A stretch of 11,955 bases of DNA, from positions 1 to 11,955 of the forward strand of contig JBECLA010000077.1 in the NCBI GenBank assembly GCA_040235565.1, given 5' to 3'. This document shows positions 1 to 7,523 of this stretch, piece after piece (the first letter of the stretch is position 1; the number at the start of each line of letters is the position of its first letter). The notes under the pieces were generated by a model. The model did no database searches. It had not been told where the DNA came from and saw only the letters and a list, made by a program, of their open reading frames with translations. The DNA comes from JAHEIJ01 sp040235565. Its GTDB lineage: Bacteria; Pseudomonadota; Gammaproteobacteria; UBA6429; Thiohalophilaceae. Both the position numbers and the translations under genes were made by a program.

Positions 1-28
1 AGGCCTTCTGGTCGGCACTAATGGCCAT
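1..28 (-). CDS. rpsO: 30S ribosomal protein S15, N-terminal fragment
   Basis: Only the first nine codons lie in the window; the gene runs off the left edge. They read MAISADQKA, which fits the S15 N-terminus. An AGGAG ribosome-binding site lies at 35-39, six bases before the ATG. S15 binds 16S rRNA early in assembly of the 30S platform. In E. coli and many other proteobacteria rpsO directly follows truB, as here. The call rests on a short peptide plus this conserved gene order, the ribosome-binding site and a promoter in the right place. Confidence 0.85.
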
Positions 29-76
29 CGCAAGCTCCTGTATTTACATAAATTCTACGGAAAAACCAAGGCGCGT

Positions 77-106
77 ATTCTACCCGCACTGGCGTGGCGA
101 AGACAA
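77..106 (-). promoter_or_regulatory. Probable sigma-70 promoter of rpsO
   Basis: On the minus strand TTGTCT (101-106) and TAGAAT (77-82) are separated by 18 bases. The -10 matches the consensus at five of six positions, the -35 at four. It lies between the truB stop and the rpsO start, where E. coli also has an rpsO promoter. No clear intrinsic terminator is seen after truB, so read-through from truB is also likely. Confidence 0.55.
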
Positions 107-129
107 GAAAATCTGTTTAAAAATCAACC

Positions 130-1050
130 TCACTGCGCGGTCTTGAACAGGCGTTTGGGCGCCACGCGGCCATCCTCGAGGATCTGGCCCACGCCCAGGA
201 ATTGCCCATCATCGCGTTGCAACCGCACCCAGCCATTGGTGGGCGCCCGTGGCACCTGCACCGCCTGGCCCTGCTGGACATAGTAGGCACTATTCGCGCT
301 CAAACTCACCAGCGGCCAGTCACTCAACGCCGCATCGGGCGGAAGTAACAAGCGATCGAGTTCTTCAAAGCCGTCCTCAGCCAAATGCGTCAATTCCGGC
401 AGGCTGATGGCCTGCTGGAGTTCAAACGGCCCCGAGGCGGTCCGACGCAGGGCACTCAGATGGGCACCGCACCCAAGCGCGGCGCCAATCTCCTCCGCCA
501 GGGTACGGACATAGGTGCCCTTGGAGCAGTGCAACGCGATCTCGAGTTCATCATTTTCCAGCCGTAGCAGTTCAATCTGGTAAATGGTTACCCGGCGGGA
601 TTTACGCTCCACTTCCTTCCCTTCCCGCGCCAGTTTGTATAATGGCGTGCCGTTCACTTTCACGGCAGAATGCATCGGCGGGATCTGGTCTATTTGACCG
701 GTGAAGGTTTGCAGCACCTGTTTGACTTGTTGCTCCGTCAGATTTCCCACTGGCCGGGTCTCCAGCACTTCACCTTCGGAATCGGCCGTGCTGGTCCGGA
801 CCCCGAGTTTACAGGTGCCGAGATAACGTTTATCCGAATCCAGCAGAAAACTTGAGATCTTGGTCGCTTCGCCAAAACAGATGGGTAACAAGCCGGTCGC
901 CAGTGGATCCAGATTGCCCGTGTGCCCCGCTTTGCTGGCCTTGAACAACCGTTTGACTGTCTGCAAGGCAGCATTCGAACTCATCCCACTGGGCTTATCC
1001 AGCAACAGAATGCCGTTGACATCACGGCCCCTGAGTCGTCTGCGTGCCAC
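130..1050 (-). CDS. truB: tRNA pseudouridine(55) synthase TruB
   Basis: TruB isomerises U55 in the T-loop of nearly all elongator tRNAs in the cytoplasm and also acts as a tRNA folding chaperone. The 306-residue length is usual for the proteobacterial family. The N-terminal motif NGILLLDKPSGMSS (12-25) and the catalytic motif GHTGNLDPLATG (42-53) are present, with the nucleophile Asp48 at the same position as in E. coli. The family motif usually has Thr where Asn46 stands here. KGTYVRTLAEEIG, the second conserved block, follows, and a short C-terminal domain closes the protein. The start is GTG: it gives the expected MARRR-type N-terminus, and a GGAG at 1056-1059 lies five bases upstream, partly inside the end of rbfA. 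Only two bases separate the rbfA stop from this start, so translational coupling with rbfA is likely. Confidence 0.97.
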   Translation of the reverse strand: MARRRLRGRDVNGILLLDKPSGMSSNAALQTVKRLFKASKAGHTGNLDPLATGLLPICFGEATKISSFLLDSDKRYLGTCKLGVRTSTADSEGEVLETRPVGNLTEQQVKQVLQTFTGQIDQIPPMHSAVKVNGTPLYKLAREGKEVERKSRRVTIYQIELLRLENDELEIALHCSKGTYVRTLAEEIGAALGCGAHLSALRRTASGPFELQQAISLPELTHLAEDGFEELDRLLLPPDAALSDWPLVSLSANSAYYVQQGQAVQVPRAPTNGWVRLQRDDGQFLGVGQILEDGRVAPKRLFKTAQ

Positions 1051-1052
1051 CT

Positions 1053-1430
1053 TTACTCCGAGTCCTGATGCTTTTTGCGATCTGCCGCCACCGCTTCGTC
1101 AATCAAACTGGATAATGTTGCGCCGCGACGAATGCTGTCATCGTAAACAAATTTCAGATGTGGCAGGGAGCGCATCACCACGCGTTCACCCAGGGCATGG
1201 CGCAGAAAACCACCGGCTTTTTCCAGCGCCTGTTGAATCGCCGCCTGATCTTGCTCTTGCCCCAGCACGGTAAAATATACCGTAGCCAGCGACAGATCAC
1301 GGGTCACCTCCACCGCGGAGATCGTCACCTGACGGAGTCGCGGGTCCCTGACTTCGCGCTGCAGCAGCACAGCAAGCTCGCGTTGTATCTGCTCACCTAC
1401 CCGACGGGTTCGGCTAAAATCTTTCGGCAT
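1053..1430 (-). CDS. rbfA: 30S ribosome-binding factor RbfA
   Basis: RbfA is a small KH-like protein that binds the immature 30S subunit near the 5' end of 16S rRNA and helps its late maturation and cold adaptation. The 125-residue protein has the family start MPKDFSRTRRVGEQIQREL, the conserved region VRDPRL (27-32) followed by TISAVEVTRDLSLATVYFTV, and a C-terminal LPHLKFVYDDSIRRG block. E. coli RbfA is slightly longer, with the extra residues in its dispensable tail. No strong ribosome-binding site is visible before the ATG, and the infB stop lies 29 bases upstream, so re-initiation after infB may matter. Gene order infB-rbfA-truB is the standard one. Confidence 0.97.
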   Translation of the reverse strand: MPKDFSRTRRVGEQIQRELAVLLQREVRDPRLRQVTISAVEVTRDLSLATVYFTVLGQEQDQAAIQQALEKAGGFLRHALGERVVMRSLPHLKFVYDDSIRRGATLSSLIDEAVAADRKKHQDSE

Positions 1431-1459
1431 GAACTGGAACGGATTCGTTAGATAAAAGG

Positions 1460-3964
1460 TTAGATTTCGCGTGCCACCTGGGTACGCTCATAGACTTCAA
1501 TTTGATCGCCCACTTTGACATCGTTGTAGTTTCTGACACCGATACCACATTCCATACCCTGCTTTACTTCGTTCACATCATCCTTGAAGCGACGCAATGA
1601 TTCGAGTTCTCCCTCGTAGATCACCACGTTCTCGCGCAACACACGAATCGGGTTGTTGCGTTTCACTAAACCATCCACGACCATACAACCGGCGATCGCA
1701 CCCAGTTTGGGTGAACGGAAGACATCACGCACCTCTGCCAGACCGATAATCTCTTCCTTGAATTCCGGTGCCAGCATGCCGCTCATTGCACCCTTCACTT
1801 CATCGATGAGATCATAAATCACACTATAGTAATGCAGGTCGACATCTTCCTCGTCAATGATTCGTTTGGCGACACTGTCAGCACGCACGTTAAAGCCGAT
1901 CATGATGGCATTTGAGGCCATCGCCAGGTTGACATCGGATTCGGTAATACCGCCAACCCCGCTGGATACAATCTTCACCCGCACTTCATCGGTAGAAAGC
2001 TTGGTCAGTGCATCGGCAATGGCTTCCACCGAACCCTGGACATCCGCCTTGAGCACAATATTCAGTGTCGCAACTTCACCTTCCTGCATCTGGTTGAACA
2101 TGTTTTCCAGTTTTGCGGCTTGCTGGCGTGCCAGTTTCACATCCCGGTATTTACCCTGGCGGAACAGCGCAACTTCACGGGCTTTACGTTCATTGGCCAC
2201 CACAGTGGCTTCATCACCGGCATTGGGCGTACCGGATAAGCCGAGCACTTCGACCGGGATAGAGGGCCCGGCCTCATCCAGTTGGGTCCCATGCTCATTT
2301 AACATGGCACGAACCCGGCCGTATTCGAGACCCGCGAGTAACATGTCGCCTTTTTGCAGGATCCCGCGCTGCACCAGGATAGTCGCCACGGGCCCACGTC
2401 CCTTGTCCAGACGCGATTCGATCACAACTCCACGCGCCGCACCTTCAGCAGGTGCCTTCAATTCCAGCACTTCGGACTGCAACAGAATGGCTTCCAGGAG
2501 CGAATCCACACCCTCACCGGTATGAGCCGATACATTCACGAACATGGTATCACCACCCCATTCTTCCGGAATGACTTCTTCCTGCCCGAGTTCGTTCTTG
2601 ACACGATCCGGATCCGCTTCCGGCTTATCAATCTTGTTCACCGCAACAATCAACGGTACCCCTGCCGCCTTGGCATGCTGCACCGCTTCGCGGGTCTGCG
2701 GCATGACCCCATCATCCGCCGCCACTACCAGCACGACGATATCAGTCACTTCCGCGCCACGGGCACGCATCGCGGTAAAGGCCGCGTGCCCCGGGGTATC
2801 CAGAAACGTAATCTCACCGTTATCCGTGGATACATGATAGGCACCAATATGCTGGGTAATACCACCTGACTCGCCTGCGGCAACCTTGCTGCGCCGAATG
2901 TAATCCAGCAATGAGGTCTTACCGTGGTCGACATGGCCCATAATGGTAACGACCGGGGCACGCGCTTCTTCTGCTCCGACCTCGGTCTCTTCAACCAATG
3001 CTTCTTCAAGCGCATTTTCTTTCAGTAGCTTGACCTTGTGACCCATCTCCTCGACCACAACCGAAGCAGTGTCCTGATCCAGCACCTGGTTGATAGTGAC
3101 CATGGACCCCATGTTCATCATTACCTTGATGACTTCTGCCGCCTTGACGGACATCTTCTGGGCAAGCTCTGCCACAGTGATCGTTTCCGGAACGGTCACT
3201 TCATGAATAATGGGCGCAGTCGGTTTGGTGAAACCATGTTCGGCAGTACTGACAACCGCTGGCTTCCTGGGTTTGGCCTTTTTCCTGCGGCGACCTGCCA
3301 TCTCACCACTGACATGCAGTTCTTCACGGCCATACTTGGTGGAACGTTTTTCTTCGCGTTCTTTCCCACCTTTCTTGGGTCTGCCGCGACTTTCAGGTTG
3401 TGCTTCGATCACCTGTTGCTTGGAAATGACCTCTGCCTGTTTACGGGCATCTTCAGCCGCTTTGCGTTCTTCTTCGGCTTTTTTGGCTTCTTCCTTGGCT
3501 TTTTCCAGGGCTTCCTGTTCTGCGCGACGTTTTGCTTCCTGCTCTTCGATCTTGCGCTTGGCTTCATCCTCACGCTGTTTTTGCTCAGCCTCAAGGCGAG
3601 CCTGTTCTTCACGCGCTTTTTCGAGTTCTTCCTGTTCCTTCTCCATTACCACGCTGCGCTTCACATAGGTACGTTTCTTACGCACCTCGACGGTAACGGC
3701 CCTGGCCCGACCCTGGGCATTGGTTGTCTTGAGTTCACTGGTCGATTTACGCTTGAGCGTAATTTTCTTGGGTTCCGTACCGGCTTTTTCTTCCTCAGAG
3801 GCATGTTTATTGCGCAAAAACCCGAGTAACTCCATTTTCTCTTCATCACTGATCATGGCATCCGCATCACTAACAGACACGCCGGCCTCTTTTAACTGGT
3901 CCAGCAGGCGATCTACCGAGATGCCTACCACTTCAGCAAATTGTCTGACGGTTACTTCAGCCAT
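1460..3964 (-). CDS. infB: Translation initiation factor IF-2
   Basis: IF-2 is the GTPase that brings fMet-tRNA to the 30S subunit and drives 50S joining. At 834 residues it is close to the E. coli protein (890). Residues 1-52 form an IF2_N domain. Residues about 105-185 are a very Glu/Lys/Ala-rich helical linker, followed by a basic stretch (about 194-235) and a second IF2_N domain (about 257-310). The GTPase motifs are intact: G1 GHVDHGKT 343-350, G2 GGIT 367-370, G3 DTPGH 389-393, G4 NKID 443-446, G5 SAHTG 479-483. Domains II-IV, including the fMet-binding C-terminus, follow. The ATG is preceded by AGGAG (3973-3977, eight bases away). It lies 30 bases after nusA in the same operon. Its substrate tRNA is encoded at the head of the same cluster. 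Confidence 0.98.
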   Translation of the reverse strand: MAEVTVRQFAEVVGISVDRLLDQLKEAGVSVSDADAMISDEEKMELLGFLRNKHASEEEKAGTEPKKITLKRKSTSELKTTNAQGRARAVTVEVRKKRTYVKRSVVMEKEQEELEKAREEQARLEAEQKQREDEAKRKIEEQEAKRRAEQEALEKAKEEAKKAEEERKAAEDARKQAEVISKQQVIEAQPESRGRPKKGGKEREEKRSTKYGREELHVSGEMAGRRRKKAKPRKPAVVSTAEHGFTKPTAPIIHEVTVPETITVAELAQKMSVKAAEVIKVMMNMGSMVTINQVLDQDTASVVVEEMGHKVKLLKENALEEALVEETEVGAEEARAPVVTIMGHVDHGKTSLLDYIRRSKVAAGESGGITQHIGAYHVSTDNGEITFLDTPGHAAFTAMRARGAEVTDIVVLVVAADDGVMPQTREAVQHAKAAGVPLIVAVNKIDKPEADPDRVKNELGQEEVIPEEWGGDTMFVNVSAHTGEGVDSLLEAILLQSEVLELKAPAEGAARGVVIESRLDKGRGPVATILVQRGILQKGDMLLAGLEYGRVRAMLNEHGTQLDEAGPSIPVEVLGLSGTPNAGDEATVVANERKAREVALFRQGKYRDVKLARQQAAKLENMFNQMQEGEVATLNIVLKADVQGSVEAIADALTKLSTDEVRVKIVSSGVGGITESDVNLAMASNAIMIGFNVRADSVAKRIIDEEDVDLHYYSVIYDLIDEVKGAMSGMLAPEFKEEIIGLAEVRDVFRSPKLGAIAGCMVVDGLVKRNNPIRVLRENVVIYEGELESLRRFKDDVNEVKQGMECGIGVRNYNDVKVGDQIEVYERTQVAREI

Positions 3965-3994
3965 ATACTCTTCTCCTACCCCTCAACCAACTAA

Positions 3995-5500
3995 CTACTT
4001 CACTTCCTCGGACTGTTCCGCAAACCAGGGTTCCCGCGCCTTCATGATCAATTGCGCGGCCTGTTCCTCGCCCATTGCTTCGTCGATGCTGAGCAATTCA
4101 TCAACAGATTGCTCAGCCAAATCTTCCATGGTGATCACGCCATTCTGGGCAAGCTTGTAGGCCAGTTCGAGATTCATTCCTTCCATCTCTCTCAAATCAT
4201 CCGCTGGTTCGACACTGGTGAGTGTTTCCTCATTACTGATTGCACGAGTTAACAACACATCCTTCGCCCGACCACGCAGTTCTTCAACAATTTCCTCATC
4301 AAATTCTTCAATTGCCAGCATCTCACTTACCGGTACGTAGGCGACTTCATCTACACTGGAGAAACCTTCCTGCACCAGAATTGCGGCGACTTCTTCATCC
4401 ACATCCAGCGCATCCATGAATAATTTCTGGATCCGCTCTGCTTCAGCTTCACTCTTCTCTTCGGCCTCGGTTTCAGACATTACATTCAGGTTCCAGCCGG
4501 TCAGCTCACTGGCCAACTTGACATTTTGCCCACCGCGACCGATGGCCTGAGATAATTGATCCTCATCAACTGCGATATCCATCGTATGCGAATCTTCATC
4601 CACCACAATGGATTCCACTTCCGCCGGTGACATGGCATTAATCACAAACTGGGCAACATTTTCATCCCACAGAACAATATCCACACGTTCACCAGCCAGT
4701 TCATTGGAAACCGCCTGCACCCGGGAACCACGCATACCTACACAGGCGCCCACCGGATCAATACGGGGTTCATTGCTTTTCACCGCAATCTTGGCGCGCA
4801 AGCCAGGATCACGTGAGGCGCCGACAATTTCAATCAGGCCTTCACCGACTTCCGGCACCTCGATTTTAAACAGTTCAATCAGAAAGCGTGGATCAGTACG
4901 GCTGATGAAAAGCTGCGGACCCCGCACCTCGGTATTGATCTCTTTCAGATAACCCCTGACACGATCACCGGGGCGCACCGGTTCGCGTGGAATCATTTCC
5001 TCGCGGGGGATAATGGCATCCGCATTATTACCGAGATCCAGATACACATTGCCACGTTCGACCCGTTTCACTACGCCCATGACGAGTTCGCCGATACGAT
5101 GTTTGTAGGCCTCGACCACCTGGGCGCGTTCCGCTTCCCGCACTTTCTGCACAATGACTTGCTTGGCGGTTTGCGCGGCAATGCGGCCAAACGCAATCGA
5201 CTCGATCTGTTCTTCAACGAAGTCACCCACCTGAATGTCCGGCTCATCAATCTGTGCCGCTGACAGGGTGGTTTGTCGCTCGGGCTGCTCCATCCCATCA
5301 TCTTCCACCACTTCCCAGCGACGGAATGTTTCATAATCGCCGGTTTCATGGTCCACACTGACACGGATATCCACATCGGTGTCATAACGTTTCTTGGTCG
5401 CGGTCGCCAGCGCGATCTCAATGGCTTCAAAGATAATGCTTTTGTCAACGCCTTTTTCGTTGGAGACTGCATCAACAACCAGCAGAATCTCTTTGTTCAT
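3995..5500 (-). CDS. nusA: Transcription termination/antitermination factor NusA
   Basis: NusA binds RNA polymerase at the RNA exit channel, promotes pausing and hairpin-dependent termination, and takes part in lambda-N and rRNA antitermination complexes. The 501 residues match the family (E. coli 495). In order: N-terminal polymerase-binding domain (1-125), S1 domain (about 136-200), KH1 with GMRG at 255-258, KH2 with GRGG at 321-324, then two acidic helix-hairpin repeats (about 355-425 and 430-495). Two such repeats are the arrangement known from E. coli, where the second contacts the polymerase alpha C-terminal domain. The start ATG has AGAGG at 5508-5512, seven bases away. It follows rimP by 68 bases. 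NusA is known to influence its own operon in E. coli, which makes the hairpins before rimP relevant. Confidence 0.98.
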   Translation of the reverse strand: MNKEILLVVDAVSNEKGVDKSIIFEAIEIALATATKKRYDTDVDIRVSVDHETGDYETFRRWEVVEDDGMEQPERQTTLSAAQIDEPDIQVGDFVEEQIESIAFGRIAAQTAKQVIVQKVREAERAQVVEAYKHRIGELVMGVVKRVERGNVYLDLGNNADAIIPREEMIPREPVRPGDRVRGYLKEINTEVRGPQLFISRTDPRFLIELFKIEVPEVGEGLIEIVGASRDPGLRAKIAVKSNEPRIDPVGACVGMRGSRVQAVSNELAGERVDIVLWDENVAQFVINAMSPAEVESIVVDEDSHTMDIAVDEDQLSQAIGRGGQNVKLASELTGWNLNVMSETEAEEKSEAEAERIQKLFMDALDVDEEVAAILVQEGFSSVDEVAYVPVSEMLAIEEFDEEIVEELRGRAKDVLLTRAISNEETLTSVEPADDLREMEGMNLELAYKLAQNGVITMEDLAEQSVDELLSIDEAMGEEQAAQLIMKAREPWFAEQSEEVK

Positions 5501-5568
5501 CGTATGGCCTCTATTCGTCTCACTGTATCAATAAAATTCCGGGATTAACCCGTATGCCTTACAACCCG

Positions 5569-6027
5569 CTAAATCTCGGGTACCAGATTCGCTTTCTCGA
5601 TATTGTCCAGCGATATCTGCCATTCCTCATCCGTATCGGATGCGGTCAAATGAATCTGTTCACCTTCTACCCCGGCAATCACGGCTTTGAACTTGCGGCG
5701 TCCTTCAATCGGGCTGTGCAACCGCAGTTTCACCTCATGGCCCACAAATTGGGCAAAATGTGCGGCCGTAAACAGCGGTCGGTCCAGGCCCGGCGAAGAC
5801 ATCTCCAGGGTATACTGTCCCTTGATCGGGTCTTCCACGTCCAGCACACTACTCACCTGACGGCTCGCCCGCTCACAATCATCCAGGGTGATGCCCTGCG
5901 GACTATCTATATATATACGCAATAGCGAGTGACGCCCCTGCGCCACGTATTCCACGCCCAGCAGTTCATAACCGAGGGGTTCTACGGCCGAGGCCACCAG
6001 TTCTGTCAGCCGCTCCAGTCGCGCCAA
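5569..6027 (-). CDS. rimP: Ribosome maturation factor RimP
   Basis: RimP assists early 30S assembly and association of S12 with the 30S body. The 152-residue length equals the family norm. Visible hallmarks are LGYELLGVEYV near residue 18, LRIYIDSPQGITLDDC, the linker SSVLDVEDPI, and the most conserved block LEMSSPGLDRPLF, followed by the small SH3-like C-terminal domain ending IEKANLVPEI. The start is TTG: it is the first possible start after an in-frame TAG five codons upstream, and an AGGGGTGG (6035-6042) lies seven bases before it. The low-efficiency start codon together with a hairpin directly upstream suggests that rimP output is limited relative to nusA and infB. It leads the protein-coding part of the operon. 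Confidence 0.96.
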   Translation of the reverse strand: MARLERLTELVASAVEPLGYELLGVEYVAQGRHSLLRIYIDSPQGITLDDCERASRQVSSVLDVEDPIKGQYTLEMSSPGLDRPLFTAAHFAQFVGHEVKLRLHSPIEGRRKFKAVIAGVEGEQIHLTASDTDEEWQISLDNIEKANLVPEI

Positions 6028-6041
6028 TTCAGACCACCCCT

Positions 6042-6069
6042 AAATAAAAAGTGGGCGCAAGGCCCACTT
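6042..6069 (-). terminator. Terminator-like hairpin (possible attenuator) just before rimP
   Basis: On the minus strand an eight-base stem AAGTGGGC/GCCCACTT (6062-6069 with 6049-6056) closes a five-base loop and is followed by TTTTTATTT (6042-6050). This is the form of an intrinsic terminator. The last base of the tail is the first base of the AGGGGTGG ribosome-binding site of rimP, so the same hairpin could also affect translation. Since essential genes lie downstream, it must be partly read through; a role as an attenuator sensitive to NusA is inference. Confidence 0.6.
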
Positions 6070-6094
6070 CACAAACATCCCAAAATGCCACGCG

Positions 6095-6124
6095 ATTGTA
6101 GCATTCAAATTCAAGTACTTCCAA
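6095..6124 (-). promoter_or_regulatory. Possible sigma-70 promoter for the rimP-nusA-infB operon
   Basis: On the minus strand TTGGAA (6119-6124) and TACAAT (6095-6100) are 18 bases apart; matches are four of six and five of six. It lies after the tRNA terminator and before the hairpin at 6042-6069, so it could feed the protein genes independently of the tRNA. Confidence 0.45.
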
Positions 6125-6133
6125 GCGGAGTAC

Positions 6134-6162
6134 AAAAAAGCCCCGGCAAACCGGGGCTTTTT
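6134..6162 (-). terminator. Intrinsic terminator after tRNA-fMet
   Basis: A GC-rich stem GCCCCGG/CCGGGGC (6140-6146 with 6151-6157) closes a four-base loop and is flanked by A and T runs, so on the minus strand it ends in TTTTTT. It lies 11 bases after the CCA end of the tRNA gene. The A-T flanks extend the stem to 12 base pairs. Terminators between this tRNA and rimP are also known in E. coli, as recalled. Confidence 0.85.
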
Positions 6163-6173
6163 GGTTCAAATCT

Positions 6174-6250
<77 letters not shown>

Positions 6251-6263
6251 ATCGAGAGGCAGA

Positions 6264-6292
6264 ATTCTACCGGCGTGGTGCGTATTTTTCAA
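6264..6292 (-). promoter_or_regulatory. Sigma-70 promoter of tRNA-fMet
   Basis: On the minus strand TTGAAA (6287-6292) and TAGAAT (6264-6269) are exactly 17 bases apart, each matching the consensus at five of six positions. The tRNA begins 14 bases after the -10 element. It is the best sigma-70 match in the window, as expected for a stable RNA gene. Confidence 0.8.
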
Positions 6293-6321
6293 CAACTTCA
6301 TCCCTTTGGCTGAGTCGATAC

Positions 6322-6393
6322 CCCGCGAAAACCATGCTTCCCGCGAAACTCCCGAATTCCCTTCACTCGACACCCTGACCATGCCACCCTGAC
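6322..6393. repeat. Two pairs of short direct repeats
   Basis: CCCGCGAAA occurs at 6322-6330 and 6340-6348 (18-base period), and CACCCTGAC at 6371-6379 and 6385-6393 (14-base period). Both pairs lie in the non-coding stretch between the divergent tRNA and soxY promoters (6293-6417). They could be protein-binding sites for either promoter or chance; nothing else is recognisable in this stretch. Confidence 0.4.
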
Positions 6394-6417
6394 GGCCCCC
6401 AATCCGGGACGAGATTC

Positions 6418-6444
6418 TGCAATAACGGGGGTTGCAGTTTGCAG
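6418..6444 (+). promoter_or_regulatory. Putative upstream activator site of soxYZ
   Basis: TTGCA-GTT-TGCAG (6432-6444) is a one-mismatch version of the palindrome TTGCA-N3-TGCAA that also occurs before the DsrE-like gene and twice before the kinase gene. A further TGCAA half-site is at 6418-6422, within ATTCTGCAATAA (6414-6425), a 12-base string that also appears on the minus strand just before the kinase start. The main site is centred about 84 bases upstream of the -12 element of the sigma-54 promoter, a usual distance for an NtrC-type activator. Confidence 0.65.
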
Positions 6445-6508
6445 CATTCCTGCTTGTCACCCACCTGATATTCTGCGTATCTCTCTGTTTTTTCATACTT
6501 TTTCTATT

Positions 6509-6524
6509 TGGTACGGGAATTGCT
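6509..6524 (+). promoter_or_regulatory. Sigma-54 (-24/-12) promoter of soxYZ
   Basis: TGGTACGGGAATTGCT matches the sigma-54 consensus TGGCACG-N4-TTGCW at all but one position, and has the required ten bases between the GG and GC dinucleotides. Transcription would begin about 12 bases further on, near 6535, giving a leader of about 45 bases to soxY. An activator of the NtrC family is obligatory for such promoters; one is encoded at 8180-9550. Confidence 0.8.
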
Positions 6525-6578
6525 CTTATTCTGGACAAAACACAACAACCTGATATTTAAGGAAATGGAGCATAGTGT

Positions 6579-7049
6579 ATGTTGAAACAACGAAGAACCT
6601 TCCTGCGCGCAGGCATGACAGCAGGCACGCTTGCAGTGGCGACCGGCGCCGGTCTGCTTACACCCCGCGGTGTGTTGGCTGCCTGGCCTGAAAAGGCCTT
6701 CAAGGCCCAAAAATACCCCGCTGCCCTGGAAGCCCTGGCCGGTTCGGCCGAGGCGACAAACAGTGACGCCGTCAAGGTGAAAGCGCCGGATATCGCCGAA
6801 AACGGCGCAGTGGTATCGGTCTCTGTCACGACCAGCTTGCCCAAGGTCGAAAATATTTCCGTATTCGTCCCGGTGAACAGCTTTCCCCTGTCCGCCTCAT
6901 TCGAGATGTCCGATGCCACCGAGGGTTTCATCACCGCCCGCTTCAAGATGGCAAAGACCTCGGATGTGATCGCGGTAGTGAAAGCAGATGGCAAACTGTA
7001 TACCGCCAAAAAGAGCGTCAAGGTCACCCTGGGCGGCTGTGGCGGCTGA
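6579..7049 (+). CDS. soxY: Thiosulfate-oxidation sulfur carrier subunit SoxY
   Basis: SoxY carries sulfur intermediates covalently on a C-terminal cysteine while SoxAX, SoxB and SoxCD act on them in the periplasm. The protein ends in GGCGG with Cys154 as the carrier residue, the defining SoxY motif. The N-terminus QRRTFLRAG (4-12) is a twin-arginine signal, followed by a hydrophobic stretch and a likely cleavage site after VLA (residue 34). The mature part is an immunoglobulin-like fold with alternating beta strands; 156 residues is the normal length. The ATG is preceded by GGAG (6567-6570, eight bases away). soxZ follows after 43 bases and no terminator, so they form one operon under the sigma-54 promoter upstream. 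No soxA, B, C, D or X lies in the window, so the pair works with enzymes encoded elsewhere. Confidence 0.96.
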   Translation: MLKQRRTFLRAGMTAGTLAVATGAGLLTPRGVLAAWPEKAFKAQKYPAALEALAGSAEATNSDAVKVKAPDIAENGAVVSVSVTTSLPKVENISVFVPVNSFPLSASFEMSDATEGFITARFKMAKTSDVIAVVKADGKLYTAKKSVKVTLGGCGG

Positions 7050-7092
7050 TTTCAGAACAGAACACATTCAAAGTTTATCTTAAGGAATAACT

Positions 7093-7407
7093 ATGGCGAA
7101 CAAAATGAAAATCCGGGCCTGGATCGACAATGGCAAAACCACGGTCAAGGCAATTATTTTTCACCCTATGGAAACGGGCTTACGCAAGGACAAGTCATCC
7201 GGTAAACCGATCCCGGCGCATTACATCACCGAAGTCTCCTGTGAGCATAACGGGAAGGCGATCCTCGGCTGTCTGTGGGGCCCGGGGGTATCAAAGAACC
7301 CGTTTTTCTCTTTCCGTTTCAGTGGCGCCAAAACCGGCGACACGTTGAAGATTTCCTGGCTTGATAATCAGGGCCAGAACGGCAGCTCCGAAACCAAGAT
7401 TAGTTAG
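7093..7407 (+). CDS. soxZ: Thiosulfate-oxidation carrier partner SoxZ
   Basis: SoxZ forms the heterodimer with SoxY, shaping the environment of the swinging SoxY cysteine arm. The 104 residues show the family blocks HPMETGLRKD (24-33), GKPIPAHYITEV (37-48), a GPGVSKNPFFSFRF segment (63-76) and GDTLKISWLDNQG. There is no signal peptide, as expected: SoxZ is co-exported with SoxY through the Tat system. Two cysteines occur, Cys50 in VSCEHNG, a position that often carries Cys in the family, and Cys60, which I do not recall as conserved. AAGGA (7082-7086) lies six bases before the ATG. A strong intrinsic terminator starts 33 bases after the stop, so the operon is just soxYZ. Confidence 0.96.
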   Translation: MANKMKIRAWIDNGKTTVKAIIFHPMETGLRKDKSSGKPIPAHYITEVSCEHNGKAILGCLWGPGVSKNPFFSFRFSGAKTGDTLKISWLDNQGQNGSSETKIS

Positions 7408-7440
7408 TTTACGCTTGTTGTTTTTTCTCCCTTAGGGCAT

Positions 7441-7467
7441 GGCGCACAGATATGTGCGCCTTTTTTT
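7441..7467 (+). terminator. Intrinsic terminator of soxYZ
   Basis: GGCGCACA/TGTGCGCC (7441-7448 with 7453-7460) closes a four-base loop and is followed by seven T. It is a textbook plus-strand terminator 33 bases after soxZ. Confidence 0.92.
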
Positions 7468-7472
7468 ATACC

Positions 7473-7505
7473 AAAAAAAAACGGGTGCCGAGGCACCCGT
7501 TTTTT
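7473..7505 (-). terminator. Bidirectional terminator between soxZ and the DsrE-like gene
   Basis: ACGGGTGCC/GGCACCCGT (7481-7489 with 7492-7500) has a two-base apical gap, so the real loop takes in the closing base pairs. It is flanked by nine A on the left and six T on the right, so it can end transcription from both sides. It lies 18 bases after the stop of the DsrE-like gene and is that gene's terminator on the minus strand. Confidence 0.9.
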
Positions 7506-7523
7506 CGTAACACGAAAAGTACT

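Noticed and set aside
1857..3829. Long plus-strand open frames opposite infB (222, 171 and 263 codons)
   Set aside because: They lie wholly inside infB in other frames, their translations are low-complexity (Ser/Arg- or Phe/Leu-rich mirror images of the Glu/Lys/Ala linker), and infB is certain.
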